64,000 nucleotides of DNA from contig NZ_QYYA01000006.1 in assembly GCF_003597125.1 (NCBI RefSeq), positions 1 to 64,000 on the forward strand, given 5' to 3'. Below, one piece after another: positions 43,080 through 53,080 of the stretch. The translations under genes were made by a program, and so were the position numbers. The number at the start of each line of letters is the position of its first letter. Within the stretch, counting starts at the first letter, position 1. The notes below the pieces were generated by a model, which worked only from the letters and a program-made list of their open reading frames with translations, ran no database searches and was not told the origin of the DNA. The DNA comes from Alcanivorax profundi. Lineage in GTDB: Bacteria; Pseudomonadota; Gammaproteobacteria; Pseudomonadales; Alcanivoracaceae.

Positions 43080-44027
43080 TTACTCCTGCGAGAGAATGCT
43101 TTCTGCCTCTTCCTGAATCAGTCGACGCAGCCAACGATGAGCCACGTTGTGGTGCAACAATGATGACCAGGCCATCTTCAGCTCGAACTCCGGGATATCG
43201 AAAGGCGGCTGCTTGATCAGCAGCCGGGGATTCTGTGCCTGCATTTTCGCCACCCGGGACGGCAGGGTCGCCACCAGATCATTGTTCATCGCCAGCAACG
43301 CCGGCATCTGATAGTGGCGGGTAAAAATACTGATCTTCCGGCTCTTGCCCAGCAACTCCAGGGCATGATCAATCCAGCCAAGCCCGCCCAACTTCTCGGG
43401 ATTCATGCCAAAGCCAACACCAAACCCGGTTTTCGACACCCAGATATGCTGAGCCGACAGGTAGCTCTCCAGATTGAAATCCATGGCAATGGGGTTGTCG
43501 CGATTCAGCAGACAGGAAAACGAATCTTTCCACAGATTCACCTGATGAAATGATCCTGGCATCTCGTTGAACCGGTTCACCGCCATGTCTACCCGGCCCT
43601 GCTCCATATCCTGATAGCTCACATCCGAGGGGGTCAGAAAATCCAGAACCACATCGGGCGCTTCTGCCCGCAGCCGCCGCACAATATGCGGCACCAGAGT
43701 CGCCTCGGCATAATCACTGGTCATGATCCGGAACACCCGGCGACTGGCTTCCGGCCGAAAAATATCTTCCGGGACGAACAACTGCTCTGCCTGGGCAAGG
43801 ATTTGCCGAACCAACGGCCGTAACTCCTGGGCTCGCTCGGTGGCAGTCATCCCCTCGCTGGTTCGAATCAGCAGGGGGTCACCGAACATTTCCCGCAACC
43901 GTTTAAGTGAGTTACTCATGGCAGGCTGGGTAATCCCCAACTGCTCGGCAGCCCGGGTCACATTTTGCTCACGCAACAGCACATCCAGGTACTTGAGCAA
44001 GTTCAGGTCTGCGCTGGCAATATTCAT
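43080..44027 (-). CDS. LysR-family transcriptional regulator
   Basis: A 315-residue protein with a winged helix-turn-helix at about 6-65 (LNLLKYLDVLLREQNVTRAAEQLGITQPAMSNSLKRLR) and a periplasmic-binding-like effector domain (about 95-300). The start DLNLLKYLDVLL and effector sequence are of the NodD/SyrM/LinR-like branch. Its upstream region holds an AATCCA-N11-TGGATT inverted repeat, a plausible self-regulatory site. No adjacent catabolic gene is divergent from it apart from the Arc-like gene 380 bases away, so its target is unknown. Confidence 0.93.
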   Translation of the reverse strand: MNIASADLNLLKYLDVLLREQNVTRAAEQLGITQPAMSNSLKRLREMFGDPLLIRTSEGMTATERAQELRPLVRQILAQAEQLFVPEDIFRPEASRRVFRIMTSDYAEATLVPHIVRRLRAEAPDVVLDFLTPSDVSYQDMEQGRVDMAVNRFNEMPGSFHQVNLWKDSFSCLLNRDNPIAMDFNLESYLSAQHIWVSKTGFGVGFGMNPEKLGGLGWIDHALELLGKSRKISIFTRHYQMPALLAMNNDLVATLPSRVAKMQAQNPRLLIKQPPFDIPEFELKMAWSSLLHHNVAHRWLRRLIQEEAESILSQE

Positions 44028-44407
44028 TGCTTGAATAACCTATCAAATCCACATCATTGAAATGGATTCTAACACCCGGCCCGCCCGCCCTGCCCGAACT
44101 ATTTGTGGGCATGGCGCGCCACGCCTTAGTGCAAGACTTCGAGACCTCTCATGACAGGTGTTAACCACGTCCCCCTTTGCACTAATGGCAACCTGCCAGT
44201 ATCGCCTGATAACAAAAAAATGCGTAAGGTGTGGACACATGTAGATCACGGTGCGGCACAGTAATACAAGCCTGAATCTGATCCGGCACTGTTCTCACAG
44301 GTAGTGGTTTTTCCCTGTTTACCCATTTCCCGGCGGCGCAGTCGAACGCCCTGCATACCGCAAAGGCAGCCAAGCATCAGGCCACCGGGAAAGAATCAGA
44401 GGTTACT
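44028..44407. other. Intergenic region between LysR and Arc-like genes
   Basis: 380 bases without a convincing gene; short minus-strand frames lack a ribosome-binding site. It contains the LysR-type inverted repeat at 44046-44068 and must contain the promoter for the Arc-like gene. Nothing else stands out. Confidence 0.55.
44046..44068 (-). promoter_or_regulatory. Candidate LysR-type operator
   Basis: AATCCA (44046-44051) and TGGATT (44063-44068) form a perfect 6-base inverted repeat with an 11-base spacer, the T-N11-A geometry of LysR regulators. It lies 19-41 bases before the LysR gene start. Confidence 0.5.
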
Positions 44408-44680
44408 ATGACAAACAACGCCACCACGCGAACCGAGAAGTTCGTGGTGCGTTTCCCTTGCGGAATGCGTGCAGAAGTGTCAACGGCGGCCAACCATAGC
44501 CATCGCAGCATGAATGCAGAAATCATTGCCCGGTTGGAGCACAGCCTGGGTAATTGGCCCGAAACCCTGCCTCAGGGAGAAACCGCCGTGCCGCAAGGTT
44601 CGGAGGAAGCGTTTTTGCTGGAGCGCTTTCGCCAGCTTTCGGTGACCAAACAGCAGGCCCTGCTTGCCCTTTTGGACTAA
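44408..44680 (+). CDS. Arc-like ribbon-helix-helix DNA-binding protein
   Basis: A 90-residue protein. The N-terminal 50 residues match the Arc/MetJ ribbon-helix-helix fold: EKFVVRFPCGMRAEVSTAANHSHRSMNAEIIARLE, where FVVRFP is the DNA-contacting strand and SMNAEII starts the second helix. The C-terminal 40 residues are polar with a short helix. ATG 44408 has AGAGG upstream. No toxin gene follows, so it looks like a free-standing regulator rather than an antitoxin. Confidence 0.85.
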   Translation: MTNNATTRTEKFVVRFPCGMRAEVSTAANHSHRSMNAEIIARLEHSLGNWPETLPQGETAVPQGSEEAFLLERFRQLSVTKQQALLALLD

Positions 44681-44801
44681 CAGGGAAACCGACCTTTCAT
44701 CTCCGGTGCGCGCCGTCAGGAAAACAATTTATGCCGTCTCGTGGCGCTTGCGCTACCATGGCAGTGCCAACTTCATGGAATGAACAGGAGCCCGGTCCGG
44801 C

Positions 44802-46031
44802 GTGACGGCAACACAGTCTCCCAATCCCCTGCCCACCGGCAGCGACATCTCGCTGCCCTGGCATCTGCGCCTGCCCAAGGCGCTAGAGAAGGACTTCCGC
44901 CTATACTTTCGCGCCTCAGTGGCCAAGGTCGCCCCGGGCGCTTTCCTCCTGATCGGTATCCTGTTGGCCTGTGCGATGCTGGTGGAATCTGTCGTTGGTG
45001 ACGAAATCATTGCCCACTCGTGGCGTCCGCGTCTGTTTACCCTGATGATCACCGGGGGCTGCCTGCTACTGGCCCGTAACCCTCGCGGGCGCGAGTGGCT
45101 GCACCCCGCTACGCTCACACTGGGGCTTGCCATCGCCAGCACGGGAAACTACCTTGGATACACCATTTCCCACCCTCTTTCCTACACGTTCTTTCTGCAT
45201 ACCCCTATTGCCGTAATCATGATCTGCACGCTGATCCGGGTCCCCTTTTACCAGGCACTGGGAGGGTCTCTGATTATGATAGGCGCTCTTGGGGTTACCC
45301 TGTTTATGGATCCTTCACGTGTAGAATTCGAACCGCTGACTCTGATGTTAGTCACCCTCGCCTTTTCCAGCATGAGCCTGTTCGGTCAATACGTGTATGA
45401 ACGACTGCTACGTCAGCACTTCCTGTCAGAACACGTTCTGTTTCAACACAGGGATGAACTGCACTCCGCCAACCTGATTCTGGAGAATCAGGCCACGGTG
45501 GATGGCATGACCGGGTGTATCAACCGGCGGGGTATGGAATCCCGATTGAATCATCTTTATCACCTGCTCCAGAAGCAAAGCCCTGACGCTCCTGAACGCG
45601 TGACACTGATGCTGTTTGATATCGACTTCTTCAAGCAATACAACGACACCTATGGCCACCCTGCCGGGGACGAATGCCTCAAGAAGGTCGCCAGCGTACC
45701 GCTATCCATGGTGCAGGCGGAAAAAGACTTTGTGGCACGCTATGGCGGCGAAGAATTCGTGATCGTACTGACCGATTCCAGCTTCAACGATGCGCTGGTG
45801 TTTGCCGAGCGCATGCGTAACCGCGTCGAGCAACTAGGCTTGCCACACAGCGGTTCCCGCATCAGCCAGGTGGTCACCATCAGCGTCGGGGTCGCCTGCT
45901 CAGACGGCCAGGCCGACAACGGTGCCGAACTCCTCAAGCTCGCCGACGAAGCCCTCTACCAGGCCAAAGGCGCAGGCCGTAACCGGGTGGCGCTGATGAG
46001 CAATCAGGGGCTGGTAGAAATGCTTAATTAA
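44802..46031 (+). CDS. Membrane-bound diguanylate cyclase (GGDEF)
   Basis: A 409-residue protein: about six membrane segments (about 45-210), a short linker helix (about 210-240) and a GGDEF domain (about 240-400) with DGMTGCINRRG, FDIDFFKQYNDTYGHPAGDE and the active GGEEF. The inhibitory RxxD site five residues before GGEEF reads A-E-K-D, so product inhibition through it is probably absent. It starts at GTG 44802 with AGGAG 11 bases upstream, a somewhat long spacing. It makes c-di-GMP; an HD-GYP protein lies 1.1 kb downstream on the other strand. Confidence 0.93.
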   Translation: MTATQSPNPLPTGSDISLPWHLRLPKALEKDFRLYFRASVAKVAPGAFLLIGILLACAMLVESVVGDEIIAHSWRPRLFTLMITGGCLLLARNPRGREWLHPATLTLGLAIASTGNYLGYTISHPLSYTFFLHTPIAVIMICTLIRVPFYQALGGSLIMIGALGVTLFMDPSRVEFEPLTLMLVTLAFSSMSLFGQYVYERLLRQHFLSEHVLFQHRDELHSANLILENQATVDGMTGCINRRGMESRLNHLYHLLQKQSPDAPERVTLMLFDIDFFKQYNDTYGHPAGDECLKKVASVPLSMVQAEKDFVARYGGEEFVIVLTDSSFNDALVFAERMRNRVEQLGLPHSGSRISQVVTISVGVACSDGQADNGAELLKLADEALYQAKGAGRNRVALMSNQGLVEMLN

Positions 46032-46095
46032 TACCGCCGCGAGACGGTTTTCCATGTGTTTCAGGTTCCAATCAGCGCGACCACGCCGCTGTTAA

Positions 46096-46920
46096 CTATT
46101 CATTGTTACCTGCCATTTGTGGAACTACCGTCACCGGATCCAGCTTCTCCTCAAACCAGTTGAGTCGCCAGTCCAGGTGGGGGCCAGTGGCGCGGCCGGA
46201 GGCGCCGACTTTGGCAACCGGGTCGCCCTGCTTGACGGTCTGGCCTTTTTCTACCAGTACCTCACTCAAATGAATCATGGTGGACGAGACCCCATAGCCA
46301 TGATCCAGAATCAGGGTGCCTCCGGAGTAGTAATTATCGTTCTGGACCAGGGTCACCACCGCATCGGCCGGAGCCACCACCACCGTGCCGGTGGGACGGG
46401 CCACATCGACGCCGTAATGGGGGCGGCCCGGCTTGCCGTTGTAGACCCGCTGACTGCCATACACGCCACTGATTCGGCCGGTCAACGGCCACTGGAAATT
46501 CGTCAGGAACGATTCGCTGTCAGAATCCGTCGCTCTGGCGGCTTTGATACCTGCGGCTTCGCGACGAATACGTTTGAGCACTGCCTCCGGGGGAGGCGCC
46601 ACCGTCCGCTGGGGCACCCCTTCCACACGCTGGATGTCGTACTCACGCTGGCTCAGGGTGACCAACACTTGCTGAGTCACCTCCTCCTTTTGCAAAACCA
46701 GTGTCTGTTCCAGCGCCGCATCGCGACCGAAACCGACGGCAAAAAAACCGTCACCCGTGGTTCGCACCGGTTTGCCGGCCAAGGACACGGAGACTCCTGG
46801 CGCCACCTGACCGCGCAACAATGTGCCCTGGGTGCGCTCACCGTTCAGGGACAATAGCCAGTCGCCGGCGAAGGCGGGACTCACCAGTAGCCATGCCGCC
46901 AGCACGGCAAGTGTTCTCAT
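46096..46920 (-). CDS. M23-family peptidase, secreted
   Basis: A 274-residue protein with a signal peptide (about 1-18, ending AFAGDW), an N-terminal beta domain and a C-terminal LytM/M23 domain (about 145-265): HYGVDVARP gives the His-x3-Asp zinc ligands, and GPHLDWRL replaces the usual HxH by HLD. Peptidoglycan cross-link cutting is the family role; the changed third ligand leaves activity open. ATG 46920 is listed, though a TTG three codons upstream at 46929 has a better-placed AGGAG. It stands between the GGDEF and HD-GYP genes. Confidence 0.85.
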   Translation of the reverse strand: MRTLAVLAAWLLVSPAFAGDWLLSLNGERTQGTLLRGQVAPGVSVSLAGKPVRTTGDGFFAVGFGRDAALEQTLVLQKEEVTQQVLVTLSQREYDIQRVEGVPQRTVAPPPEAVLKRIRREAAGIKAARATDSDSESFLTNFQWPLTGRISGVYGSQRVYNGKPGRPHYGVDVARPTGTVVVAPADAVVTLVQNDNYYSGGTLILDHGYGVSSTMIHLSEVLVEKGQTVKQGDPVAKVGASGRATGPHLDWRLNWFEEKLDPVTVVPQMAGNNE

Positions 46921-47035
46921 GCTTTGCAATTCCGTCTCCTGATAGATGAACCGTGACAACAGTATTTAGCCACCCTGGCTGCGAAGCCGATGAGGGAGCC
47001 CGCACGCTGGCGATAGAGCATTCCCGATGCCACAT

Positions 47036-47096
47036 CGCTGCAAGCAAGCTCCCACTGGGGGACAACCGAACTGTGGGAGCGGTGGTTCCACCGCGA
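47036..47096. repeat. REP-like inverted repeat pair
   Basis: An inverted unit containing CAAGCAAGCTCCCAC (47041-47055) faces a direct unit GTGGGAGCGGTGGTTCCACC (47073-47092), which itself folds as GCGGTGG/CCACCGC. Similar units are at 18453-18545. It lies between the HD-GYP and M23 genes. Confidence 0.55.
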
Positions 47097-47170
47097 ATAA
47101 AGAGCCGGCCGCAGCAAGCACGGTCGGACGACCGCCCCCACTCTGCCGTTCAGCCTCCAGCCCGCGCCTG

Positions 47171-48736
47171 TCAGGCAAAGGCCGCCCCATCCTCCACGTC
47201 CAGCTGCACCGGGTCCAGATGCATTTCGCCATAGCGGCGCCACACACGCGAACGGATGAACAGCTGATACAAGTCGGGGTCAAGATGATGGTTATCGCGC
47301 ATGCGCTGCATGATCGCCAGCGCTTCGCTGAGTTTCAACGGCGTCTTGTAGGGTCGCTCTTTGGCGGTCAGCGCCTCGAACACATCGGCGATCGCCATGA
47401 TTCTGGCAGGAATGGACATCTGCTCGCGGGTCAGGCCCAGCGGGAAGCCGGTACCGTCCATTTTTTCGTGGTGGCCACCGGCGTATTCCGGCACCCGTTT
47501 CAGCTTGGCCGGGAACGGCAGCGAGCCCAGCATGTCCAGTGTCACATCCATATGGCCATTGATGATCTGCCGCTCCTCCGGGGTGAGAGTGCCCCGGGGA
47601 ATGCACAGGTTTTTCACCTCATCCTCGGTTAACAACGGGCGGCACTGCCCCCAGGCATCGGTCCAGGTTCGTTGGGCCAAATCCCGTACCCGCTGCTGAT
47701 CCTCTGGGGGCATGCGCTCGCCGCCCCGATTGATTCTCTCCAAAAACGCGAGGTCAGCCGTCAGCGCATCGATTTCCTGCTCCATGCGCTCACGCAACGA
47801 AGGTTCCAGTTCCGGGGTCTGCACGCTCTCCTTTTCGTACTGGAATCGGATTTCTGCCCGCAGGGTGGCAAAGCGGCTGGCGACTTCATCAATGCGATCG
47901 TGCAGTGTATGTAATTTGGTGGACTTATCGAGCACCGAATCCGGGGTCGCCAGCTTGCCACAGTCATGCAGCCAGGCAGCCACATGCAATTCGTACCAGC
48001 CTTCCTCATCGAGCTGAAAGTCCGCGAAATCACCCTCGTCTTCACAAGCCGCCTGGGCAAGCAGCTCGGTAATCACCGGAACACGCTGGCAATGCGCGCT
48101 GGTGTGGGGGCTCTTGGCGTCAATAGCCTGGGCCAGCACCTTGATAAAGGCATCCAACAGTTCCTTGAGCTCCTGCACCTGACTGAGGTTGCTGAGCGCA
48201 ATTCCCCCATAAGTCAGCAACGACTGGAAGATCAGATGGCCATGCTCAAGGCGTTGCAGGTTCCGCGGAACCGCTTTGCGGTAGAGCAGCTGCAAGACCC
48301 CTGTGACACGCCCTTCATGGTTATATAGCGGCCACAGTTGCAAGGCCTGGGCTTCAGGGACCAGTGCCTCCATCACCGCGTGATCCTGCTCGGGCAGCGT
48401 CTGTTCTGCGAGCAGCACGGTCTGGGGTTCGCCAACCTGAAAGCAGGCTTCTACCAGGCCTCCGGCATCCAGCGGCCTGAACCAGCGCGCGGCCTCCCGG
48501 AACTGGGCTGCGCCAGGCGCCCGACACAGGCAACGCAAACCCTCCCCTTCCCGGGCATCATCGTACAACCAGGCAAGCCCCGCATCGGCACCACACAGCG
48601 AACCAGCCTCCTGAAGCAGGGTATCCAGCAACCGGGGAACATCTTTTTGCTCGCTGAGATGCTGGGCGACCTTCAGCAGGCGGGGCAGCAGGGACTCATC
48701 GGTTGTCGTCTGCGTGTGCGGCACAGGCGTGGTCAT
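47171..48736 (-). CDS. GAF plus HD-GYP-type phosphodiesterase
   Basis: A 521-residue cytoplasmic protein: GAF-like sensor domain (about 15-190), then an HD-GYP domain (about 205-500) with AAWLHDCGKLATPD, NGHMDVTLDMLGSLPFP, AGGHHEKMDGTGFPLG and ARIMAIADVFEALTA. The GYP triad reads GFP. Between the HD motif and the next conserved block there is a helical, coiled-coil-like insertion of about 100 residues (about 275-385). The family hydrolyses c-di-GMP. The nearby GGDEF cyclase suggests a local c-di-GMP pair, though their signals are unknown. Confidence 0.9.
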   Translation of the reverse strand: MTTPVPHTQTTTDESLLPRLLKVAQHLSEQKDVPRLLDTLLQEAGSLCGADAGLAWLYDDAREGEGLRCLCRAPGAAQFREAARWFRPLDAGGLVEACFQVGEPQTVLLAEQTLPEQDHAVMEALVPEAQALQLWPLYNHEGRVTGVLQLLYRKAVPRNLQRLEHGHLIFQSLLTYGGIALSNLSQVQELKELLDAFIKVLAQAIDAKSPHTSAHCQRVPVITELLAQAACEDEGDFADFQLDEEGWYELHVAAWLHDCGKLATPDSVLDKSTKLHTLHDRIDEVASRFATLRAEIRFQYEKESVQTPELEPSLRERMEQEIDALTADLAFLERINRGGERMPPEDQQRVRDLAQRTWTDAWGQCRPLLTEDEVKNLCIPRGTLTPEERQIINGHMDVTLDMLGSLPFPAKLKRVPEYAGGHHEKMDGTGFPLGLTREQMSIPARIMAIADVFEALTAKERPYKTPLKLSEALAIMQRMRDNHHLDPDLYQLFIRSRVWRRYGEMHLDPVQLDVEDGAAFA

Positions 48737-48973
48737 GGGCTATCCAGCTCCCGTTAAACGTCCATTCTTGCCGGTCTCATCGGGCAACCGGCCTGTATCA
48801 AGCATAAGGCGGTGCTTTCATTCAGGCAAAAGGCATGTTTGTTGCCTACAATTATCAGCCGTATGTCCAATAATCACTGACAAGCGCCAACTGCGGCACT
48901 TTGCTCCTTGAAGCACAACGTCCGATTGCCTACCATCCTCCGGTTCTGAGCCAATCACCTGGATCCTTCAACC

Positions 48974-50887
48974 ATGAGTGTCAGCTACCAACTGCCCGAT
49001 GGGGCAAGCATGGAGTTTGATCAGCCGGCTTCCGCGCTGGAGATCGCCGAGCGTATCAGCAAAAAACTCGCTAAACAGGCCCTTGCCGCCAAGGTCAACG
49101 GCACCCTGATCGACGTGTATCTGCCCATCGAAACAGGCGCAACAGTCGAAATCATCACCCGTGACACCGATGACGCTCTGGAACTGATCCGCCACGATGC
49201 CGCCCATGTCATGGCTGAAGCGGTGCAGGAACTGTTCCCCAACACCCAGGTGACCATTGGCCCGACCATTGAAAACGGCTTTTACTACGACTTCCATCGC
49301 GAAGAGTCGTTCACCCCGGAAGACCTCAAAGCCATTGAAAAATGCATGCAGGACATTGTGCGTCGCAACGAGGAAATCCGCCGTGAAGTCTGGGACCGCG
49401 ACGAAGCCGTGCAGTTCTTCCTCGACAAGGGCGAGGAGTTCAAGGCGGAAATCATCCGCGACCTGCCCGCCGATCAGGAAGTGAGCCTCTACCGTCAGGG
49501 CGATTTCATCGACCTGTGCCGTGGGCCCCACCTGCCCAGCACCAGCAAACTTGGGGATGGATTCAAGCTGACCAAGGTCGCCGGTGCCTACTGGCGCGGC
49601 GATGCCACCAAAGCTCAGCTGCAGCGTATCTACGGCACCGCCTGGCGCGACAAGAAAGAACTGAATGCCCACCTCAAACAGCTTGAAGAAGCGGCCAAGC
49701 GCGATCATCGCAAGCTGGGCAAGGAAATGGACTTGTTCCACCAGCAGGAAGAAGCCCCCGGGATGGTGTTCTGGCACCCCCGCGGCTGGGCGATCTGGCA
49801 AAGGGTGGAACAGTACGTACGCAAGGTGTACCGCAACAGCGGCTACCAGGAAGTACGAGGCCCGCAGATCATGGACGTGAGCCTGTGGAAGCGCTCCGGA
49901 CACTGGGACAACTACCAGGAAAACATGTTCTTCACCGAATCCGAAAAGCGGACCTACGCGGTGAAGCCCATGAACTGCCCGGGCCATGTCCAGATCTACA
50001 ACGCAGCCCTGCACAGCTACCGTGACCTGCCGATCCGCTACGCGGAGTTCGGCGGCTGCCACCGTAATGAACCTTCTGGCGCGCTGCATGGCATCATGCG
50101 AGTGCGAGCCTTTACCCAGGACGACGGCCACATCTTCTGCACCGAAGACCAAGTCGAAGCCGAAGTGACCGCTTTCCATAGCCAGGCCATGGCCGTCTAT
50201 GCCGATTTCGGCTTCGAGAATATCTCGGTCAAGCTGGCCCTGCGCCCGGAAAAACGCATCGGCACTGACGAAGCATGGGACAAGGCGGAAAACGGCCTGC
50301 GGGCGGCCCTGAGCAATGCGGGTGTCCAGTGGGAAGAACTGCCCGGCGAAGGCGCCTTCTACGGCCCCAAGATCGAATACCACCTCAAGGATTCCATCGG
50401 CCGTGCCTGGCAGATGGGCACCGTGCAGTTCGACCCCATGATGCCTGAGCGCCTGGACGCGGAATACGTGGATGAGCACTCCCAGCGCCAGCGCCCGATC
50501 ATGCTGCACCGCGCCATCGTGGGCTCCATGGAACGCTTTATCGGCATCCTCATCGAGCACCACGCCGGCCACCTGCCGCTGTGGCTGGCCCCGGTACCGG
50601 TGGTGATTGCCACCATTACCAACGCCGCCGATGACTACGCCGAAACAGTGAAAGCCAAACTGGAAGCCGCCGGCGTGACCGTGGAAATGGATCTGCGTAA
50701 CGAGAAAATCGGTTACAAGGTGCGCGAACACTCCCGCGCCAAGGTGCCGGTGATTCTGGTGCTCGGCAAACAGGAAGAGGAAGAGCAGCAGGTGGCCATT
50801 CGCCGTCTGGGCTCACAGGCGACCGAGACCTTCGCCCTGGACGAGGCCGTGGCCAATCTGGCCGCAGCCACCCGTATGCCGATCTGA
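48974..50887 (+). CDS. thrS: Threonyl-tRNA synthetase
   Basis: A 637-residue class II synthetase: TGS domain (1-62), editing domain (about 65-225, with the [10 protein letters not shown] site), catalytic core (about 245-535) with [10 protein letters not shown] (zinc Cys), [20 protein letters not shown] motif 2 and the [13 protein letters not shown] motif 3, then an anticodon-binding domain (about 540-637). It charges tRNA-Thr. In most gammaproteobacteria thrS precedes infC-rpmI-rplT; here it precedes hisI and cysS. It starts at ATG 48974 and is full length. Confidence 0.97.
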   Translation: MSVSYQLPDGASMEFDQPASALEIAERISKKLAKQALAAKVNGTLIDVYLPIETGATVEIITRDTDDALELIRHDAAHVMAEAVQELFPNTQVTIGPTIENGFYYDFHREESFTPEDLKAIEKCMQDIVRRNEEIRREVWDRDEAVQFFLDKGEEFKAEIIRDLPADQEVSLYRQGDFIDLCRGPHLPSTSKLGDGFKLTKVAGAYWRGDATKAQLQRIYGTAWRDKKELNAHLKQLEEAAKRDHRKLGKEMDLFHQQEEAPGMVFWHPRGWAIWQRVEQYVRKVYRNSGYQEVRGPQIMDVSLWKRSGHWDNYQENMFFTESEKRTYAVKPMNCPGHVQIYNAALHSYRDLPIRYAEFGGCHRNEPSGALHGIMRVRAFTQDDGHIFCTEDQVEAEVTAFHSQAMAVYADFGFENISVKLALRPEKRIGTDEAWDKAENGLRAALSNAGVQWEELPGEGAFYGPKIEYHLKDSIGRAWQMGTVQFDPMMPERLDAEYVDEHSQRQRPIMLHRAIVGSMERFIGILIEHHAGHLPLWLAPVPVVIATITNAADDYAETVKAKLEAAGVTVEMDLRNEKIGYKVREHSRAKVPVILVLGKQEEEEQQVAIRRLGSQATETFALDEAVANLAAATRMPI

Positions 50888-51005
50888 TCGAGGCCGCTGC
50901 AGGGGCGTCGCCGGGGTGCGAATCGAGGGCCATCGAGGATAACCTTGACCCGCGTCGCCTCTCATGCGGCGCCCCTAAGGCCGATTGACTCGCCCCGGAG
51001 GCGTC

Positions 51006-51434
51006 ATGTTCAAAGACAATGAACACCAGCCCGAAGGCTTTCAGCTTCCCCTGAAGGAAGCCCTGGACAACCTCAAATACAACGCTGAGGGGCTGGTTCC
51101 TGCCATTGCCCAACAGCATGACACTGGGGAAGTTCTGATGATGGCATGGATGAACCGCGATGCCATCGAGGAAACCCTGGCAACCGGGCGCGTCTGCTAC
51201 TTCTCGCGCTCCCGCGGCAAACTCTGGCGTAAGGGCGAATCTTCTGGCCAGATGCAAATGCTGAAAGCACTGCGCATCGACTGCGACGCTGACACCTTGC
51301 TGGTCAGCGTGGATCAGACCGGCCCCGCCTGCCATACCGGCCGCCGCGACTGCTTCTACTGGAAAGCCGACACCGCCAGCGTGACCATCGACAAAACGCC
51401 GATCATCGATCCGAAAGAGCTTTATAAAAAATGA
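51006..51434 (+). CDS. hisI: Phosphoribosyl-AMP cyclohydrolase
   Basis: A 142-residue HisI with all family motifs: [35 protein letters not shown], the DCDADTLL metal site and [14 protein letters not shown] with the zinc Cys residues. It opens the purine ring in histidine synthesis. ATG 51006 follows GGAGG by four bases. There is no fused HisE pyrophosphatase part and no other his gene nearby; its stop overlaps the cysS start (ATGA). Confidence 0.95.
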   Translation: MFKDNEHQPEGFQLPLKEALDNLKYNAEGLVPAIAQQHDTGEVLMMAWMNRDAIEETLATGRVCYFSRSRGKLWRKGESSGQMQMLKALRIDCDADTLLVSVDQTGPACHTGRRDCFYWKADTASVTIDKTPIIDPKELYKK

Positions 51435-52813
51435 GCCTCAAGCTGCACAACACCCTGACCGGGCAAAAGGACGACTTCATTCCGCTGGACCCCAATCGCA
51501 TCACCCTGTATGTGTGCGGCCCCACGGTCTATAACTTCGTCCATATCGGCAACGCCCGCCCGGTGGTGGTGTTTGATGTGCTGTACCGCCTGCTGCAGCG
51601 GCTCTACCCGGAAGTGGCCTATGCCCGCAACATCACCGACATCGATGACAAGATCATCGCGGCGGCGGCGGAGAATGGCGAAGACATCGGCGAACTTACC
51701 GAGCGCTTCAGCGCGGCGTTCCTCGACGACATGGCCGCCCTGAACGCCAAAACTCCGAACATCATTCCCAAGGCCACCGATCACATCCCGGAAATGCTGG
51801 CGATGATCGAAACACTGGTGGAAAAAGGCCACGCCTACGAGGCGGATGGTCAGGTGCTGTTCGCGGTGGAATCCATGCCCGACTACGGCAAGCTGTCCGG
51901 CCGCAAACTGGAAGACATGCTCGCCGGCGCACGGGTGGAAGTGGCCGACTACAAGCGCCATCCTGGCGACTTCATTCTCTGGAAGCCCTCCACCGAGGAA
52001 CAGCCCGGCTGGGACTCCCCCTGGGGCCGTGGCCGTCCCGGCTGGCACATCGAGTGCTCCGCCATGATCCACAAACATCTGGGCGATGTGATTGATATTC
52101 ATGGTGGCGGCCAGGACCTGATCTTCCCGCACCATGAAAACGAGATTGCCCAGGGCTGCTGCGCCCACGGCACCGATTACGTGCGTTACTGGATGCACAA
52201 TGGCTACATCAACATCGACGGCGAGAAGATGTCGAAGTCGCTGGGCAACTTCCGGCTGGTGCGTGATCTGCTGACCCAGTACCACGGCGAGATCCTGCGC
52301 TTTGCGCTGGTCTCCAGTCACTACCGCTCGCCGCTGAATTTCTCTGCCGACGTGCTGGAAAATGCAGAGAAAGGGCTGGATACCCTTTACTACGCCCTGC
52401 TTGGGCGGGGTGAAACCGTGGAACCTGAAGCCGGTTACCAGCTGCCGGATAACCACCCGGTACTGGAAGCCCTGAAGGACGACCTGAATACCTCGGAAGC
52501 AGTCAGCGCCCTGCACGCCATTGCTGGCGAGCTGAACAAAGCGGCGCTGGCAGACAAGCCAAAGCGGAAAGCCGAATTGCTGGCCGCCGCCGACCTGCTC
52601 GGCCTGCTCACCGTCGAGCCGACCGCCTGGTTCCAGAACAAGAACGCCAGCGAGGACGGCCTCAGCAACGACGAAATCGATGCCCTGGTCGCCGAACGTA
52701 CCCAGGCCAAGAAAGACAAGAACTTTGCCCGCGCCGACGAGATCCGCGAGCAACTCACCGACGCCGGTATCCAGCTGGAAGACACCCGCGAAGGGACCCG
52801 CTGGAGCCGGTAA
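51431..52813 (+). CDS. cysS: Cysteinyl-tRNA synthetase
   Basis: A 460-residue class I synthetase: [19 protein letters not shown] holds the first zinc Cys and the HIGH-type motif, GWHIECSAM and FPHHENE carry the remaining zinc ligands, and KMSKSLGNF is the KMSKS loop; the C-terminal part (about 310-460) is the helical anticodon domain. It charges tRNA-Cys. It is translationally coupled to hisI. Full length. Confidence 0.97.
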   Translation: MSLKLHNTLTGQKDDFIPLDPNRITLYVCGPTVYNFVHIGNARPVVVFDVLYRLLQRLYPEVAYARNITDIDDKIIAAAAENGEDIGELTERFSAAFLDDMAALNAKTPNIIPKATDHIPEMLAMIETLVEKGHAYEADGQVLFAVESMPDYGKLSGRKLEDMLAGARVEVADYKRHPGDFILWKPSTEEQPGWDSPWGRGRPGWHIECSAMIHKHLGDVIDIHGGGQDLIFPHHENEIAQGCCAHGTDYVRYWMHNGYINIDGEKMSKSLGNFRLVRDLLTQYHGEILRFALVSSHYRSPLNFSADVLENAEKGLDTLYYALLGRGETVEPEAGYQLPDNHPVLEALKDDLNTSEAVSALHAIAGELNKAALADKPKRKAELLAAADLLGLLTVEPTAWFQNKNASEDGLSNDEIDALVAERTQAKKDKNFARADEIREQLTDAGIQLEDTREGTRWSR

Positions 52814-52927
52814 GATCAGCTGCTATCCATAAGCTGTAAGCGATGGAAAAAAGCGACAGACAAGCTGTGCTGGGGCCTGTCGGGTTATGTGAAACCCCGC
52901 CGCAGACACCGGCCTGCTGGTGACCCC

Positions 52928-52963
52928 CTGCAGCGCCCAGCCCAGATCAGACAGGCGCTGCAG
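52928..52963. other. Inverted repeat after cysS
   Basis: Perfect 10-base arms CTGCAGCGCC (52928-52937) and GGCGCTGCAG (52954-52963) with a 16-base loop, in the 267-base gap between the convergent cysS and START-domain genes. No T run, so a weak terminator or REP-type element. Confidence 0.5.
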
Positions 52964-53080
52964 GAGACCCTGCTCCCACAAAGACCAACAATCGCGTAAC
53001 GCGGCCGCTTTGTCTTCCGCTTACGCCACCTCCTGTCCGCGTTGTCGCTTTTCCTTGGAGCTCATCGCTGACAACGACTT

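Noticed and set aside
44408-44680. Antitoxin of a toxin-antitoxin pair
   Set aside because: No toxin-sized gene overlaps or adjoins it; the next gene is a diguanylate cyclase with its own ribosome-binding site.
48968-50731. 587-codon minus-strand frame opposite thrS
   Set aside because: thrS is certain; the frame is a codon-bias shadow.
51422-52753. 443-codon minus-strand frame opposite cysS
   Set aside because: cysS is certain and the antisense translation is featureless.
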